Shown here one piece after another: positions 41,188 through 49,208 of a DNA stretch of 64,000 bases (position 1 is the stretch's first letter; the number at the start of each line of letters is the position of its first letter). The position numbers and the translations under genes are program-made. The notes below the pieces were generated by a model. It ran no database searches. It had not been told where the DNA came from and saw only the letters and a program-made list of their open reading frames with translations. Location: NCBI GenBank assembly GCA_937871985.1, contig CALMPB010000400.1, positions 161,442 through 225,441 on the forward strand. The letters run 5' to 3'. This DNA comes from an uncultured Burkholderiaceae bacterium. GTDB taxonomy: Bacteria; Pseudomonadota; Gammaproteobacteria; Burkholderiales; Burkholderiaceae.

Positions 41188-43389
41188 ATGAGCGACATCT
41201 CCAACCTGTACGCCGGCAAACTGGCGCAACAGTCTTCGCCCGACAACGTCACCGCACTGCTGGTCAAGCAACTGTCGAACCGTGCCAACCTCTCGTCCAC
41301 CGGCGTGATCGGTGTGGCTGGCGCTGGCGCCCACTCCGTGTCCCTGGAAAACCTGGACGACAGCGGCCGCCGTGAACTGGGCGACGCCGTCTCCGCGCTG
41401 AAGATCGCGCTCGAAGAAATCGGCTCCAGCGTCGAAGGCGCTGACCGTGGCAACGTGGCTTTCCAAGCTGCGCTGACCGCCGGCGTCTCGGCCACCTCGA
41501 TCCGTGACTTCTACGCCCACCAGTTCGCCGCCACCCCGGCCGACATCAACAAGCCCGGCCTGATCGTGCGCAACATGGAAGCGTTCGGCGCCGACGGCAC
41601 CTCGGTTCCGCGTATGCGTCCGGCGCTCGAAGCGTTCGACGAATCGGAAAACAAGAACTCGCAAGCCTGGACCGTCGCCTACAACTGGTCGGCCAGCCGT
41701 CAAGACGAAGCCGGCGAGCTGTTCTTCCCGACCTCCGTGATCACGCCCGACCAATTCGGCCTGGCCATGTCGATCCGCCTGATCCAGGTGTACCCGGAAG
41801 TCACGCGCCAAACCACCGGCACGCTGGACAAGTTCAACCGTCGCAACGTCATTCAGGCCGTCATCGATCCGACGCTGCTCAAGAACGACATGCTGAAGAT
41901 CATCCCGGTCTTCCGCGACGGTTCCAAGGAACAGTTCGTCGACGAAGCCCTGCTGGCGCCCCGCACGATCGAACACGACGGCATCACCGTCACGACCCAG
42001 CCGCTGGCCATCGGCGCTGACCTGTCCCTGCTGGGCATCAGCCAGACCGAAGAGCTGCTCAAGACCGGCCTGATGAACTCGACCGACCAGATCGACCCCA
42101 ACGTCCGTCTGGAAGCCGTGTACGTCAAGATCGGTACCGGCGCTGACGCCGAAGTCATCCGCTTCGAAACGGCCGAGCTGCCCTACGCGACGTTCAACTA
42201 CGCCGTGCAGAACAACTACCGTCAGATGAACCTGGCGTTCGACACCGGCAGCCTGCTGCTGAACAAGAACACCAAGCAAGCCGACGGCACCGCTTCGGTC
42301 CTGCTCGAACCGCTGGTCAACGGCGACTACACCGTGCGTCTGAAGACCAAGGTCTCCGGCTCGGTCAACCTGGACACCGCTGACACCAACCTGTTCGCCT
42401 CCAAGGTTGCCGTGAACCGCATCATCAGCGCGGCCAAGGAACAACTGGATCCGACCACCGGTGCTGGCAAGACCATCGCTGACCTGTTCATCGGCGCCGA
42501 AGTCGTCGGCTACGACCTGGACGCTCGTCGTTCGAACGCCAACCGCCGTGAACGCGGCCAGTTGCTGGACATCACGTTCTTCAACCAGGTCTACGGCGTG
42601 CCGCTGCTCTCCCCGATCACCTGCCCGCGTCCGCTGGCCCAGGCCGATCAGGACCACTCGACCGAGCTGTCGGCACTGATCACCGCGACCCGCGTGCGTA
42701 CCTCGAACGCTGCCATCGCCAAGCTGCTGGCCGACGCCGACATGCTGCGCGACTACTACGACAACCGCGACTCGATGGATCAAATCCCCGAGATCCTGGG
42801 CGTCTCGCGTTACCTGGTGCAACCGTGGTTCAAGCGTGAACCGCTGGACGTGGCGGCCTCGCTGGATTCGCTGGATTCCGTGAACCGTCGTCAAGCGATC
42901 TGCGCGCTGATCGTCAACAAGATCAGCGACATGGTCTACCAGGCTTACCAAGCCTCGGGCATCAAGGCCGCGGCCGACGCGCTGGCTGGTGGTGTGGCTC
43001 CGCTGCCGGAAGTGCTGATCGTCACCGATCCGTACATCCATCAGTACATCTTCACGCAAGGTGACCTGCGCACGCTGGGCGGCATCAACTTCACGCTGAA
43101 GGTCGTCTCCACGCTGAACCAGGACATGGCCGGCAAGATCATCTTCTCGTTCGGCCAGCCGAACATGCAAGAAGGTGTTCCGCACCCGCTGCACTACGGC
43201 GTCATGGCCTGGAAGTCGGAAGTCGTCACGCGCCTGCCGATCCACCGCGCTGGTGGCAACCAGCTGGAACTGACGGTGCAACCGTCCTTCCGTCACATCA
43301 CCAACCTGCCCATCATGGGCGTGCTGGACGTGAGCGGCATCAGCGCCGTCGTCGCCTCGAAGGTCGCCCTGAACAACCACCCGGTTTAA
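41188..43389 (+). CDS. major capsid protein
   Basis: 733 residues. Codon use is extremely biased to CTG, GAA, AAG, CGT and C-ending codons, far more than in the neighbours, the sign of the most highly expressed gene. Length matches the large capsid proteins of jumbo phages such as phiKZ (about 750). ALE at 146-148 followed by AFDE fits an S/A/G-x-E prohead protease site, and its removal would leave a mature protein of about 585 residues. A structured 3' leader/terminator follows. The start at 41188 is chosen over an ATG at 41176. Identification is by length, expression signature and context. Confidence 0.75.
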   Translation: MSDISNLYAGKLAQQSSPDNVTALLVKQLSNRANLSSTGVIGVAGAGAHSVSLENLDDSGRRELGDAVSALKIALEEIGSSVEGADRGNVAFQAALTAGVSATSIRDFYAHQFAATPADINKPGLIVRNMEAFGADGTSVPRMRPALEAFDESENKNSQAWTVAYNWSASRQDEAGELFFPTSVITPDQFGLAMSIRLIQVYPEVTRQTTGTLDKFNRRNVIQAVIDPTLLKNDMLKIIPVFRDGSKEQFVDEALLAPRTIEHDGITVTTQPLAIGADLSLLGISQTEELLKTGLMNSTDQIDPNVRLEAVYVKIGTGADAEVIRFETAELPYATFNYAVQNNYRQMNLAFDTGSLLLNKNTKQADGTASVLLEPLVNGDYTVRLKTKVSGSVNLDTADTNLFASKVAVNRIISAAKEQLDPTTGAGKTIADLFIGAEVVGYDLDARRSNANRRERGQLLDITFFNQVYGVPLLSPITCPRPLAQADQDHSTELSALITATRVRTSNAAIAKLLADADMLRDYYDNRDSMDQIPEILGVSRYLVQPWFKREPLDVAASLDSLDSVNRRQAICALIVNKISDMVYQAYQASGIKAAADALAGGVAPLPEVLIVTDPYIHQYIFTQGDLRTLGGINFTLKVVSTLNQDMAGKIIFSFGQPNMQEGVPHPLHYGVMAWKSEVVTRLPIHRAGGNQLELTVQPSFRHITNLPIMGVLDVSGISAVVASKVALNNHPV

Positions 43390-43572
43390 CTGGCAGACCT
43401 GGTCAGGGTGACACAACTCTCGGGCTTTGAGGAATACTCTGGCCCTTGAGTTGCAGCCGGTATCTGGGTAAGAGGTATCGCCTCTGACTCAGGCCTGTCG
43501 CGACCTACCAAAGAGCTTTTTGGGGCTCCCACCAACCTCCGAGACTTCGGTCAAGGAGGTTGGTGGTTTTGC
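43390..43572 (+). other. structured 3' region and terminator of the capsid gene
   Basis: No gene from 43390 to 43701. AACTC at 43415-43419 pairs with GAGTT at 43448-43452, extended inside by GGGC/GCCC. AGAGG/CCTCT forms a second hairpin near 43475. CACCAACCTCC at 43530-43540 pairs with GGAGGTTGGTG at 43555-43565, then GTTTT, a strong terminator. The extra hairpins may stabilise the capsid mRNA. The rest of the gap holds a promoter-like element. Confidence 0.65.
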
Positions 43573-43590
43573 CGCACTTATGCCGCAGTC

Positions 43591-43628
43591 AAAATAGAAA
43601 TAAACATATATCATCCAAGTGTCACGGT
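43591..43628 (+). promoter_or_regulatory. phage promoter-like element (weaker member)
   Basis: AAAATAGAAATAAACATATAT then CATCCAAGTGTCACGG. It shares the ACATAT core and CC spacing with elements at 10582 and 30944 and lies between the capsid terminator and the next virion gene. Confidence 0.4.
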
Positions 43629-43701
43629 AGTAATGATGCGTGCATCTTACTTACCTCTTTCCAGATAACAATAGACCAAAGCTGCTTTCTGAGGGCTTGA
43701 C

Positions 43702-44877
43702 ATGAATACAGACGACTCTAGCGTAACACCACATCTGGGGAAGGTTGTGCCGGGGATACCGCGATTCCGGGAGAACCGCAGCCGCCCCAATCCGATTGAA
43801 ATCAATTTCTCGTATGTGAACCGTACGCCCGTCCCGGTTTCTATTGGGCTGCGTAGCGGGTTCAAGTTCACGTTGCCGGCAGAACCAGACAATCAACCCC
43901 CACGTCTGGTGATCCGGGTGGAGATTCTCACCACCGTTGCAATAAAAACAAACATACAGCGGGTATTAAGTGTTGTGGACGACGCCTCGACCCAAGAGCT
44001 ACAACTATTGCGCGATGCCTTTCAAAAGGAGATCGAAGTCAATGCGCATGGCGGTAGCCGCATGTATCTGGATTACCCGATCGACTATCAGACCCTGCGC
44101 CAATGTGGGGGTTCGATCTACTCGAACGAAACGGATACCGTCGTCTCGGTCCTAGACGTCCTGGACATGCCTGAGCACCCGCACAGTCTCATGGGCAAGC
44201 ACAAACAGCTCATCGCCGAGAATCTTTCGGAGGAGAGCTTTTCGAGTTTCGGTTACACGCTGAAAATTATTGACAACACTGGTATCTTTGGAGACCGGTT
44301 CATCAATTTGGCAGGTCGCGTGTTTAAGGTGGTTGCCACCGAAGACCAGACCATGCGAGAAGGCGTGTACATCCTCACCAACGGCCATGTGAAATCGCTA
44401 CGGGAAACCCCAGCGACCGGCATGGAGATAGTGGCCTTTGAGGATGCGGAAGAGCACTTGGGTCTTTACCGGACCTTTGCCGAAGCGTATAACAGCGCAG
44501 ACCGCCAGCTCGAACGCAAAGAGAAAATCGCCCAGATGGAATACGATACGCAGTTTCTGCGTGCCGAATTGAATCGGGCTAAGGAAGCTTTCAATCAGAG
44601 TGAGTTCGAGCGGGAGAAAATCCGCAAGAGCATGGAAGAGCAGGCAGCAGCGCACGCTGCCGATCAGGCTCGCCAGCACGAAGAGTACCAGCGCAAGATG
44701 GAACGCGAACGGGCTCAGATGAAAGACGAATACGAACGCAGATCCCACGAAAGGAAAGACCACAGCGAGTCTCTCAAATTCTTACCCACGATCATTGTCG
44801 GCATTGGCGCCATCATGGTGGCGATCAAAACGCTGCTCTCAAGTTCATCGAAGTCGTTCTCCCGGGCGAACTTCTAA
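43702..44877 (+). CDS. virion-associated protein with coiled coil and C-terminal span
   Basis: 391 residues. Residues 1-270 form beta-rich and mixed domains. Residues about 275-355 are a long charged coiled coil, and residues about 362-380 a hydrophobic span (FLPTIIVGIGAIMVAIKTLL) close to the C-terminus. Membrane-associated tail or entry protein is one reading. Position between capsid and structural genes suggests virion. No family recognised. Confidence 0.6.
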   Translation: MNTDDSSVTPHLGKVVPGIPRFRENRSRPNPIEINFSYVNRTPVPVSIGLRSGFKFTLPAEPDNQPPRLVIRVEILTTVAIKTNIQRVLSVVDDASTQELQLLRDAFQKEIEVNAHGGSRMYLDYPIDYQTLRQCGGSIYSNETDTVVSVLDVLDMPEHPHSLMGKHKQLIAENLSEESFSSFGYTLKIIDNTGIFGDRFINLAGRVFKVVATEDQTMREGVYILTNGHVKSLRETPATGMEIVAFEDAEEHLGLYRTFAEAYNSADRQLERKEKIAQMEYDTQFLRAELNRAKEAFNQSEFEREKIRKSMEEQAAAHAADQARQHEEYQRKMERERAQMKDEYERRSHERKDHSESLKFLPTIIVGIGAIMVAIKTLLSSSSKSFSRANF

Positions 44878-44912
44878 GCATGCAAAGTTGAAGGAGGTAA
44901 ACCAATAACCCT

Positions 44913-46598
44913 ATGGATCAGGAACTTCGTCGTCTGGTGAAAGAGGATACGCCGCCTCTGAATGAAACCACCGCCAATGGGTTGGCCTGCACCTATATCC
45001 CGCTTTGCGAAAAGTACATCGATGACGTTTGGCGCGCCGTCTCGGCGAGCTTTCCGGAAGGGGTGAAGTATCTGGGTAGTCGCCGGATGCTGCCGCCTGA
45101 AGAACTTCGGGAAACGGCCAAGAAGAATCAGCGCAATCAAACCAAAGGCCGGTTTGACATGGCGCGTACGGACATCTTCATGCGTTCGTACCACTTCTCG
45201 GTCAATGGCGAAGAACTCCCGCCCAAGTACCTGCAGCTGCCGTTTGTGAGCGATGCGGGTGAAATCTACATCGGTGGGAGCCGATTCGTCATCAGTCCGG
45301 TACTTTCCGATCGGGTGATCTCTCCGACGCTTACCGGCGTATTCATTCGTCTGCTGATGGCGCGGCTCACGATTGATCGGATGAATTACGACTACATCGC
45401 GCACAACTACCAAGACAGCGGGGATGCTGCGCGTGATGTGGCGGGTTACGAGCGTGGCCGGCGCGAAAGCGTACAGATTCCGTGGTCACGGATCTACAAC
45501 GGCAAAATGCGGAACAAGCCCATGGTACAGGCTCGTTCCACGTTGGCGCATTATCTCTTTTGCAAGTACGGCTTGACCGAAACGTTTCGCAAGTTTGCGA
45601 ACTGCCAGGTCGTGGTTGGAAAAGACGACATCAACCCGCAGAACTACCCGCCCGATCAGTGGGTGATTTGCCGCACGACCTACACCCACACGATCAAACC
45701 GCGTGGCGTGAAGAGCCTGATCTACAAGCCGACGGAGTTGCGCTTGGCGATTCGGGTGGAAGAATACACGCCCATGGTGAAATCCCTGGTGGCGGGCTTC
45801 TTCTACGTGGCGGATCATTATCCGACGCAAATTGAACTGGAGTACGTCGATAGCCTCTACAAGTGGCGGATCGCGCTGGGGTACGCAGTGATTGCCGATA
45901 ACATCGGCCACGGCGATCTCTACGATGAGGTGTGCAACCACATTGACTCCCTGGACAAATACGTCGACACAGTCACCCACAAAACACTGCAAGCCATTGG
46001 CGTGCCGGTCGACGATGTCTACGAACTCTTTGCCGTGGTGCTTGAACAAATCAACGGCTGGGCGCGTAGCGCATCGGAATCGATCAACAGTCTGTACGGC
46101 AAAGAGCCGAACATTCTGTATTACGTCATGTTTGAAATCACGAGCGCAATCGTGCTCCTCTACTTTAAGCTGAAGTCGGCGGCCAAAGAGGGCCTAGACG
46201 TCGCGACGGTGAAAAACATCTTCCAGATGTCGACACTTAAACCAGGGCTGATTTACAAGATCCGCCAAGGCCACAGCGAAGTCTCCACCGAAGCTTGCCC
46301 GGGGGATAACAAAGCGTTCAAAATCACGTCGATTATGGTTCCGCAAGCGAACTCGTCTCGGCAAGCCGGTCGCAAAGACCGTGGTACGGCAGCCGATCCG
46401 ACTAAGCACCTGCATTTCTCGACGGCGGAGATCGCAGGCTACACGAACATCTCTAAGGGTGATCCATCGGGCCACTCGCGTATGAACCTGCATGCGCGGC
46501 TCGATGAACACGGAGTCTTCGTGCAGAACCCGTATCTGGCAGAATTGTTCGCCTCTGTTCAGGAACTGATCAAACGTCGGTTGCCTGGCCTGAGCTGA
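44913..46598 (+). CDS. hypothetical structural-region protein
   Basis: 561 residues after GAAGGAGGTAAACC. No membrane span. The stretch GEIYIGGSRFVISPVLSDRV at about residue 110 is notable and vaguely recalls the N-terminal part of multisubunit RNA polymerase beta, but no catalytic motif supports that. The C-terminal part is helical then polar. Located between virion genes. Function not assigned. Confidence 0.6.
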   Translation: MDQELRRLVKEDTPPLNETTANGLACTYIPLCEKYIDDVWRAVSASFPEGVKYLGSRRMLPPEELRETAKKNQRNQTKGRFDMARTDIFMRSYHFSVNGEELPPKYLQLPFVSDAGEIYIGGSRFVISPVLSDRVISPTLTGVFIRLLMARLTIDRMNYDYIAHNYQDSGDAARDVAGYERGRRESVQIPWSRIYNGKMRNKPMVQARSTLAHYLFCKYGLTETFRKFANCQVVVGKDDINPQNYPPDQWVICRTTYTHTIKPRGVKSLIYKPTELRLAIRVEEYTPMVKSLVAGFFYVADHYPTQIELEYVDSLYKWRIALGYAVIADNIGHGDLYDEVCNHIDSLDKYVDTVTHKTLQAIGVPVDDVYELFAVVLEQINGWARSASESINSLYGKEPNILYYVMFEITSAIVLLYFKLKSAAKEGLDVATVKNIFQMSTLKPGLIYKIRQGHSEVSTEACPGDNKAFKITSIMVPQANSSRQAGRKDRGTAADPTKHLHFSTAEIAGYTNISKGDPSGHSRMNLHARLDEHGVFVQNPYLAELFASVQELIKRRLPGLS

Positions 46599-46610
46599 AC
46601 TCAAGAGAAA

Positions 46611-46636
46611 CCCAGTGGACGCACTGGGGATCATTA
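46611..46636 (+). terminator. hairpin, possible terminator
   Basis: CCCAGTG at 46611-46617 pairs with CACTGGG at 46622-46628 across GACG. No U-run, so read-through is likely. Confidence 0.5.
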
Positions 46637-46658
46637 AAAAACCAAGGACCTTGTCACT

Positions 46659-48611
46659 ATGTACCAACATCAAGCACTTCCCTTCGATCCGCACAACACG
46701 CAGTTCCCGTTCTATAACGTCGGACCGCACAACCCGCCGTGCGTGCCGAACGTGGTGACCCACCCGTTCATCCAGCAGGCTGTGCCTGCGATTGCCGGAG
46801 TCTGCGCGGACATCCTGCAAGCGCGTGCGCGCGATAACCCGCTGCGCATGTTCACGTTCAACATGATGGCCGCCAACGCCTACAACAACGAAGACTTCGC
46901 CGCCCTGGTGCAGGGTACGGCGGATTACATCGAGTTGATGATCGCCAAGAACCAGTTTCGCGATCCCGATCAGGCGCTCGGGCCGTGCTGCGACCAAACC
47001 ATCGAGCTCTTCGCGGCTGACAACATGCGGCGCTTTCCGGCGCTGGAATATGAACTGAATCCCCAGTTCATCCAGGCTGCGAGCCGCATGATCAACGTCT
47101 TCGACGGCATTCGCAACGAGATGCAGAACTTCAAGTCGCGCGGTGGCCTGGCAAGCGTGCCTGGATTCGAAACGGGTTACCAAACGCCGGGTCGGACTAC
47201 GGGTTACGTGGCGGGTGGCTATCATCCGGCGCGTGCGCAGACGACCTCGGCAGCCTCGACTCGCTACGCCTCCAATCCGCCGATGCGTGGCGGTCTCTCG
47301 CCTGCTGAAGCCTCGCAAGGCCATCAAGCAGGACTGGTCAGTGGCCGGGGCACGACTCAGCCCACGTCTGCGCAAGTGCTGCGTCAACCCTACTCCCAAA
47401 CTCCGGAGAAAACCATGGAACATCGCGCTCCCACTCCGGTCATCCCGGAACTCGTCCCGGCCGGCGCCGGTCTGCTGAAGTGGCAACCCACGCCGGTTCA
47501 GCCGTACCTGCCTGCGTTCGATCCGCGACGCACCGCGATGCTGTACAAGCGTCAAAACGATGGCTCGGTTCTGGCCGTGCTCAAACCCCGCGAGGATCTG
47601 GATCCCAACATGAAGTACGACGATCACGCCCTGGTGGACAGCTTCGGCCCGGTGCCGCGTGTCTACGAACCCATGCTCAACGATCAGCACGCTCGTGAGA
47701 CCATGGGTCGTATTCAAAACGGCCTGAACGAGCTGAACAACCAAGCCCATGCCAGCCTGACCGAAGAAGTCTCGGCCGAAGATCAAGTGAAAAGTGTCGA
47801 ATGCCGCAGCTGGGCAGTCGATCCGTCGCTCGAATCGGCCTGGCTCACGCAAAACCTGGCGCGCCTGGTGGCAGCGGTCGATGGCAAGGTTCCGGCGGTC
47901 TTCCGTGCCTACGCCAAGATCACCGAGCCGGTCATCAGCTTCGCGGACGAAAACGGCTTCATCACCGCGCTGAGCCAATGCCGCACGTACCTCGAAGTAC
48001 GTGACGTCATGAATGCGCGTGTGGGCGAAGTCTCGCAGGAGCTCTGGAGCGCGGTCAACCAACGCGCCACCGAGTTCGTGATGCGTTTGCTGCGCAACCA
48101 CCTGTCGATCCCGGCGCCGTTCGGCATCGAGTCGTTCGTGAACGACATCGAGGACATGCTCGCCTACCTGCGCGAAAACTACGGCGACGTGGTGATGCAG
48201 GGCATCGAGCGTCACCAAGTCCAATCGATCCGTAACCTCTTCAAGCCGCTGGACGAAGAGAAGGCCAAGGACGTCACCGAAAGCCTGCTCAACGGCCGGG
48301 AATACGGCGAGAACCAGCCGAAGTTCACGTACCTGGTGTCGGATGTGAGCCTCACGTACCTGAACTGCCTGTCGCATGAACTGAACATCCAGCTCTCGCC
48401 GGATGTGGCGGTGTCGGTGCAGCAGTCGGACAACGCCGAGCTCTACCATCTGGTGCAGGATCTGTTCGATCACACCGACAAGATCACGAGCGAAACGGAA
48501 GGGCGCGCTGGTTTCAACCGGCATTTCATCCGCACGAACGACAACCGCATCCTGGAAGCGTCTCGTGGCCATTTGGGCAGCAGCTTCTTTTTGCTTAGCC
48601 TCGTGAAGTAA
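46659..48611 (+). CDS. virion structural protein (tentative)
   Basis: 650 residues. Residues 1-145 form one helical domain. Residues about 150-260 are a Gly/Ser/Thr/Pro/Gln-rich linker (low complexity), and residues 270-650 a second domain of helices and strands. Such a flexible linker between folded domains is common in phage virion proteins. Codon use is strongly biased, suggesting high expression. No family recognised. Confidence 0.6.
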   Translation: MYQHQALPFDPHNTQFPFYNVGPHNPPCVPNVVTHPFIQQAVPAIAGVCADILQARARDNPLRMFTFNMMAANAYNNEDFAALVQGTADYIELMIAKNQFRDPDQALGPCCDQTIELFAADNMRRFPALEYELNPQFIQAASRMINVFDGIRNEMQNFKSRGGLASVPGFETGYQTPGRTTGYVAGGYHPARAQTTSAASTRYASNPPMRGGLSPAEASQGHQAGLVSGRGTTQPTSAQVLRQPYSQTPEKTMEHRAPTPVIPELVPAGAGLLKWQPTPVQPYLPAFDPRRTAMLYKRQNDGSVLAVLKPREDLDPNMKYDDHALVDSFGPVPRVYEPMLNDQHARETMGRIQNGLNELNNQAHASLTEEVSAEDQVKSVECRSWAVDPSLESAWLTQNLARLVAAVDGKVPAVFRAYAKITEPVISFADENGFITALSQCRTYLEVRDVMNARVGEVSQELWSAVNQRATEFVMRLLRNHLSIPAPFGIESFVNDIEDMLAYLRENYGDVVMQGIERHQVQSIRNLFKPLDEEKAKDVTESLLNGREYGENQPKFTYLVSDVSLTYLNCLSHELNIQLSPDVAVSVQQSDNAELYHLVQDLFDHTDKITSETEGRAGFNRHFIRTNDNRILEASRGHLGSSFFLLSLVK

Positions 48612-48620
48612 GCAACCCGC

Positions 48621-48660
48621 CCCGCTGTGTCTAAGAAAAAATGATGCAGCGGGTTATCTT
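48621..48660 (+). terminator. hairpin terminator
   Basis: CCCGCTG at 48621-48627 pairs with CAGCGGG at 48647-48653, then TTATCTTTT. The loop is A-rich. Confidence 0.65.
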
Positions 48661-48671
48661 TTAGGAAGACG

Positions 48672-48851
48672 ATGAGTCAAGTTGAAATGGCTGTGCATGA
48701 CCAAGCTGGAACCAAGGGCGAAGCATCAGCAGCTGTGCCGGCTTTTCGTAAACCGCTTCCCCGGGGATCCATCCCCATCCGTCCCGGAGTGCGTTTCCAA
48801 ACGCGTAAACTCCTTCCCTCCTTTATCCCTACCAAATCCAAGGATACCTGA
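48672..48851 (+). CDS. small basic protein (59 aa)
   Basis: ATG at 48672 after TTAGGAAGACG, ending TGA at 48849-48851, one base before the next ATG. The product is basic and proline-rich in its second half (PLPRGSIPIRPGVRFQTRK). Mostly disordered-looking. No family recognised; too short for confident assignment. Confidence 0.5.
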   Translation: MSQVEMAVHDQAGTKGEASAAVPAFRKPLPRGSIPIRPGVRFQTRKLLPSFIPTKSKDT

Positions 48852-48852
48852 C

Positions 48853-49119
48853 ATGTCCGCACTGAACGATCTGACCATTGACATCAACGGCGGCGACGCC
48901 CAATCGCGTTCCATCGTGGGTGGCCTCATCCAGCAAACGCTGTCCTCCAACGGCTTCACCGACGTCACCAGCTCGACCGAAACCGAGACCGACGCCGAAA
49001 GCCTGCTGGACGCCGCGCGCAACGCCTCGCCGGAACTCTTCGCCACGCCCATCTACGTGAACATGGGTGAAGTCGAAGAAGCCGGCGCCGACAGCGAAGA
49101 CGAAGACGCCGCCGAGTAA
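48853..49119 (+). CDS. small acidic protein, paralog of the gene at 14847
   Basis: 88 residues after CCAAGGATACCTGAC. Shares GFTDV and NASPELFATP, in the same places, with the N-terminal domain of the 165-residue protein at 14847. Codon use is optimised (highly expressed) and the tail is very acidic (EEAGADSEDEDAAE). A virion decoration or assembly role is possible from its location and expression signature. Terminator follows. Confidence 0.65.
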   Translation: MSALNDLTIDINGGDAQSRSIVGGLIQQTLSSNGFTDVTSSTETETDAESLLDAARNASPELFATPIYVNMGEVEEAGADSEDEDAAE

Positions 49120-49138
49120 TCGGCCAGCCCCTAACTAG

Positions 49139-49204
49139 GGCATAAGGAGAGAGCCGCCCGCAAGGGTAGGCTCTCTCCTGTCTATGCCGCACTCTTTCTT
49201 TTTT
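49139..49204. terminator. bidirectional terminator (GGCATA/TATGCC type)
   Basis: GGCATA at 49139-49144 and TATGCC at 49183-49188 flank GGAGAGAGCC paired with GGCTCTCTCC, then CTTTCTTTTTTG. Separates the convergent virion and portal genes. Confidence 0.9.
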
Positions 49205-49208
49205 GCCT

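Noticed and set aside
41167..43416. Long open frame antisense to the capsid gene
   Set aside because: It arises from the strong C/G third-position bias of the capsid gene; composition is His/Gln/Arg/Val-rich nonsense and no ribosome binding site is present.
44913..46598. RNA polymerase beta-like subunit
   Set aside because: One stretch (YIGGSRFVISPVLSDR) faintly recalls beta, but no catalytic or lineage motif and no partner subunit gene is visible here.
46194..48572. Long minus-strand frame opposite the virion genes
   Set aside because: Antisense shadow spanning two real genes and their intergenic hairpins, with Arg/His-rich low-complexity composition.
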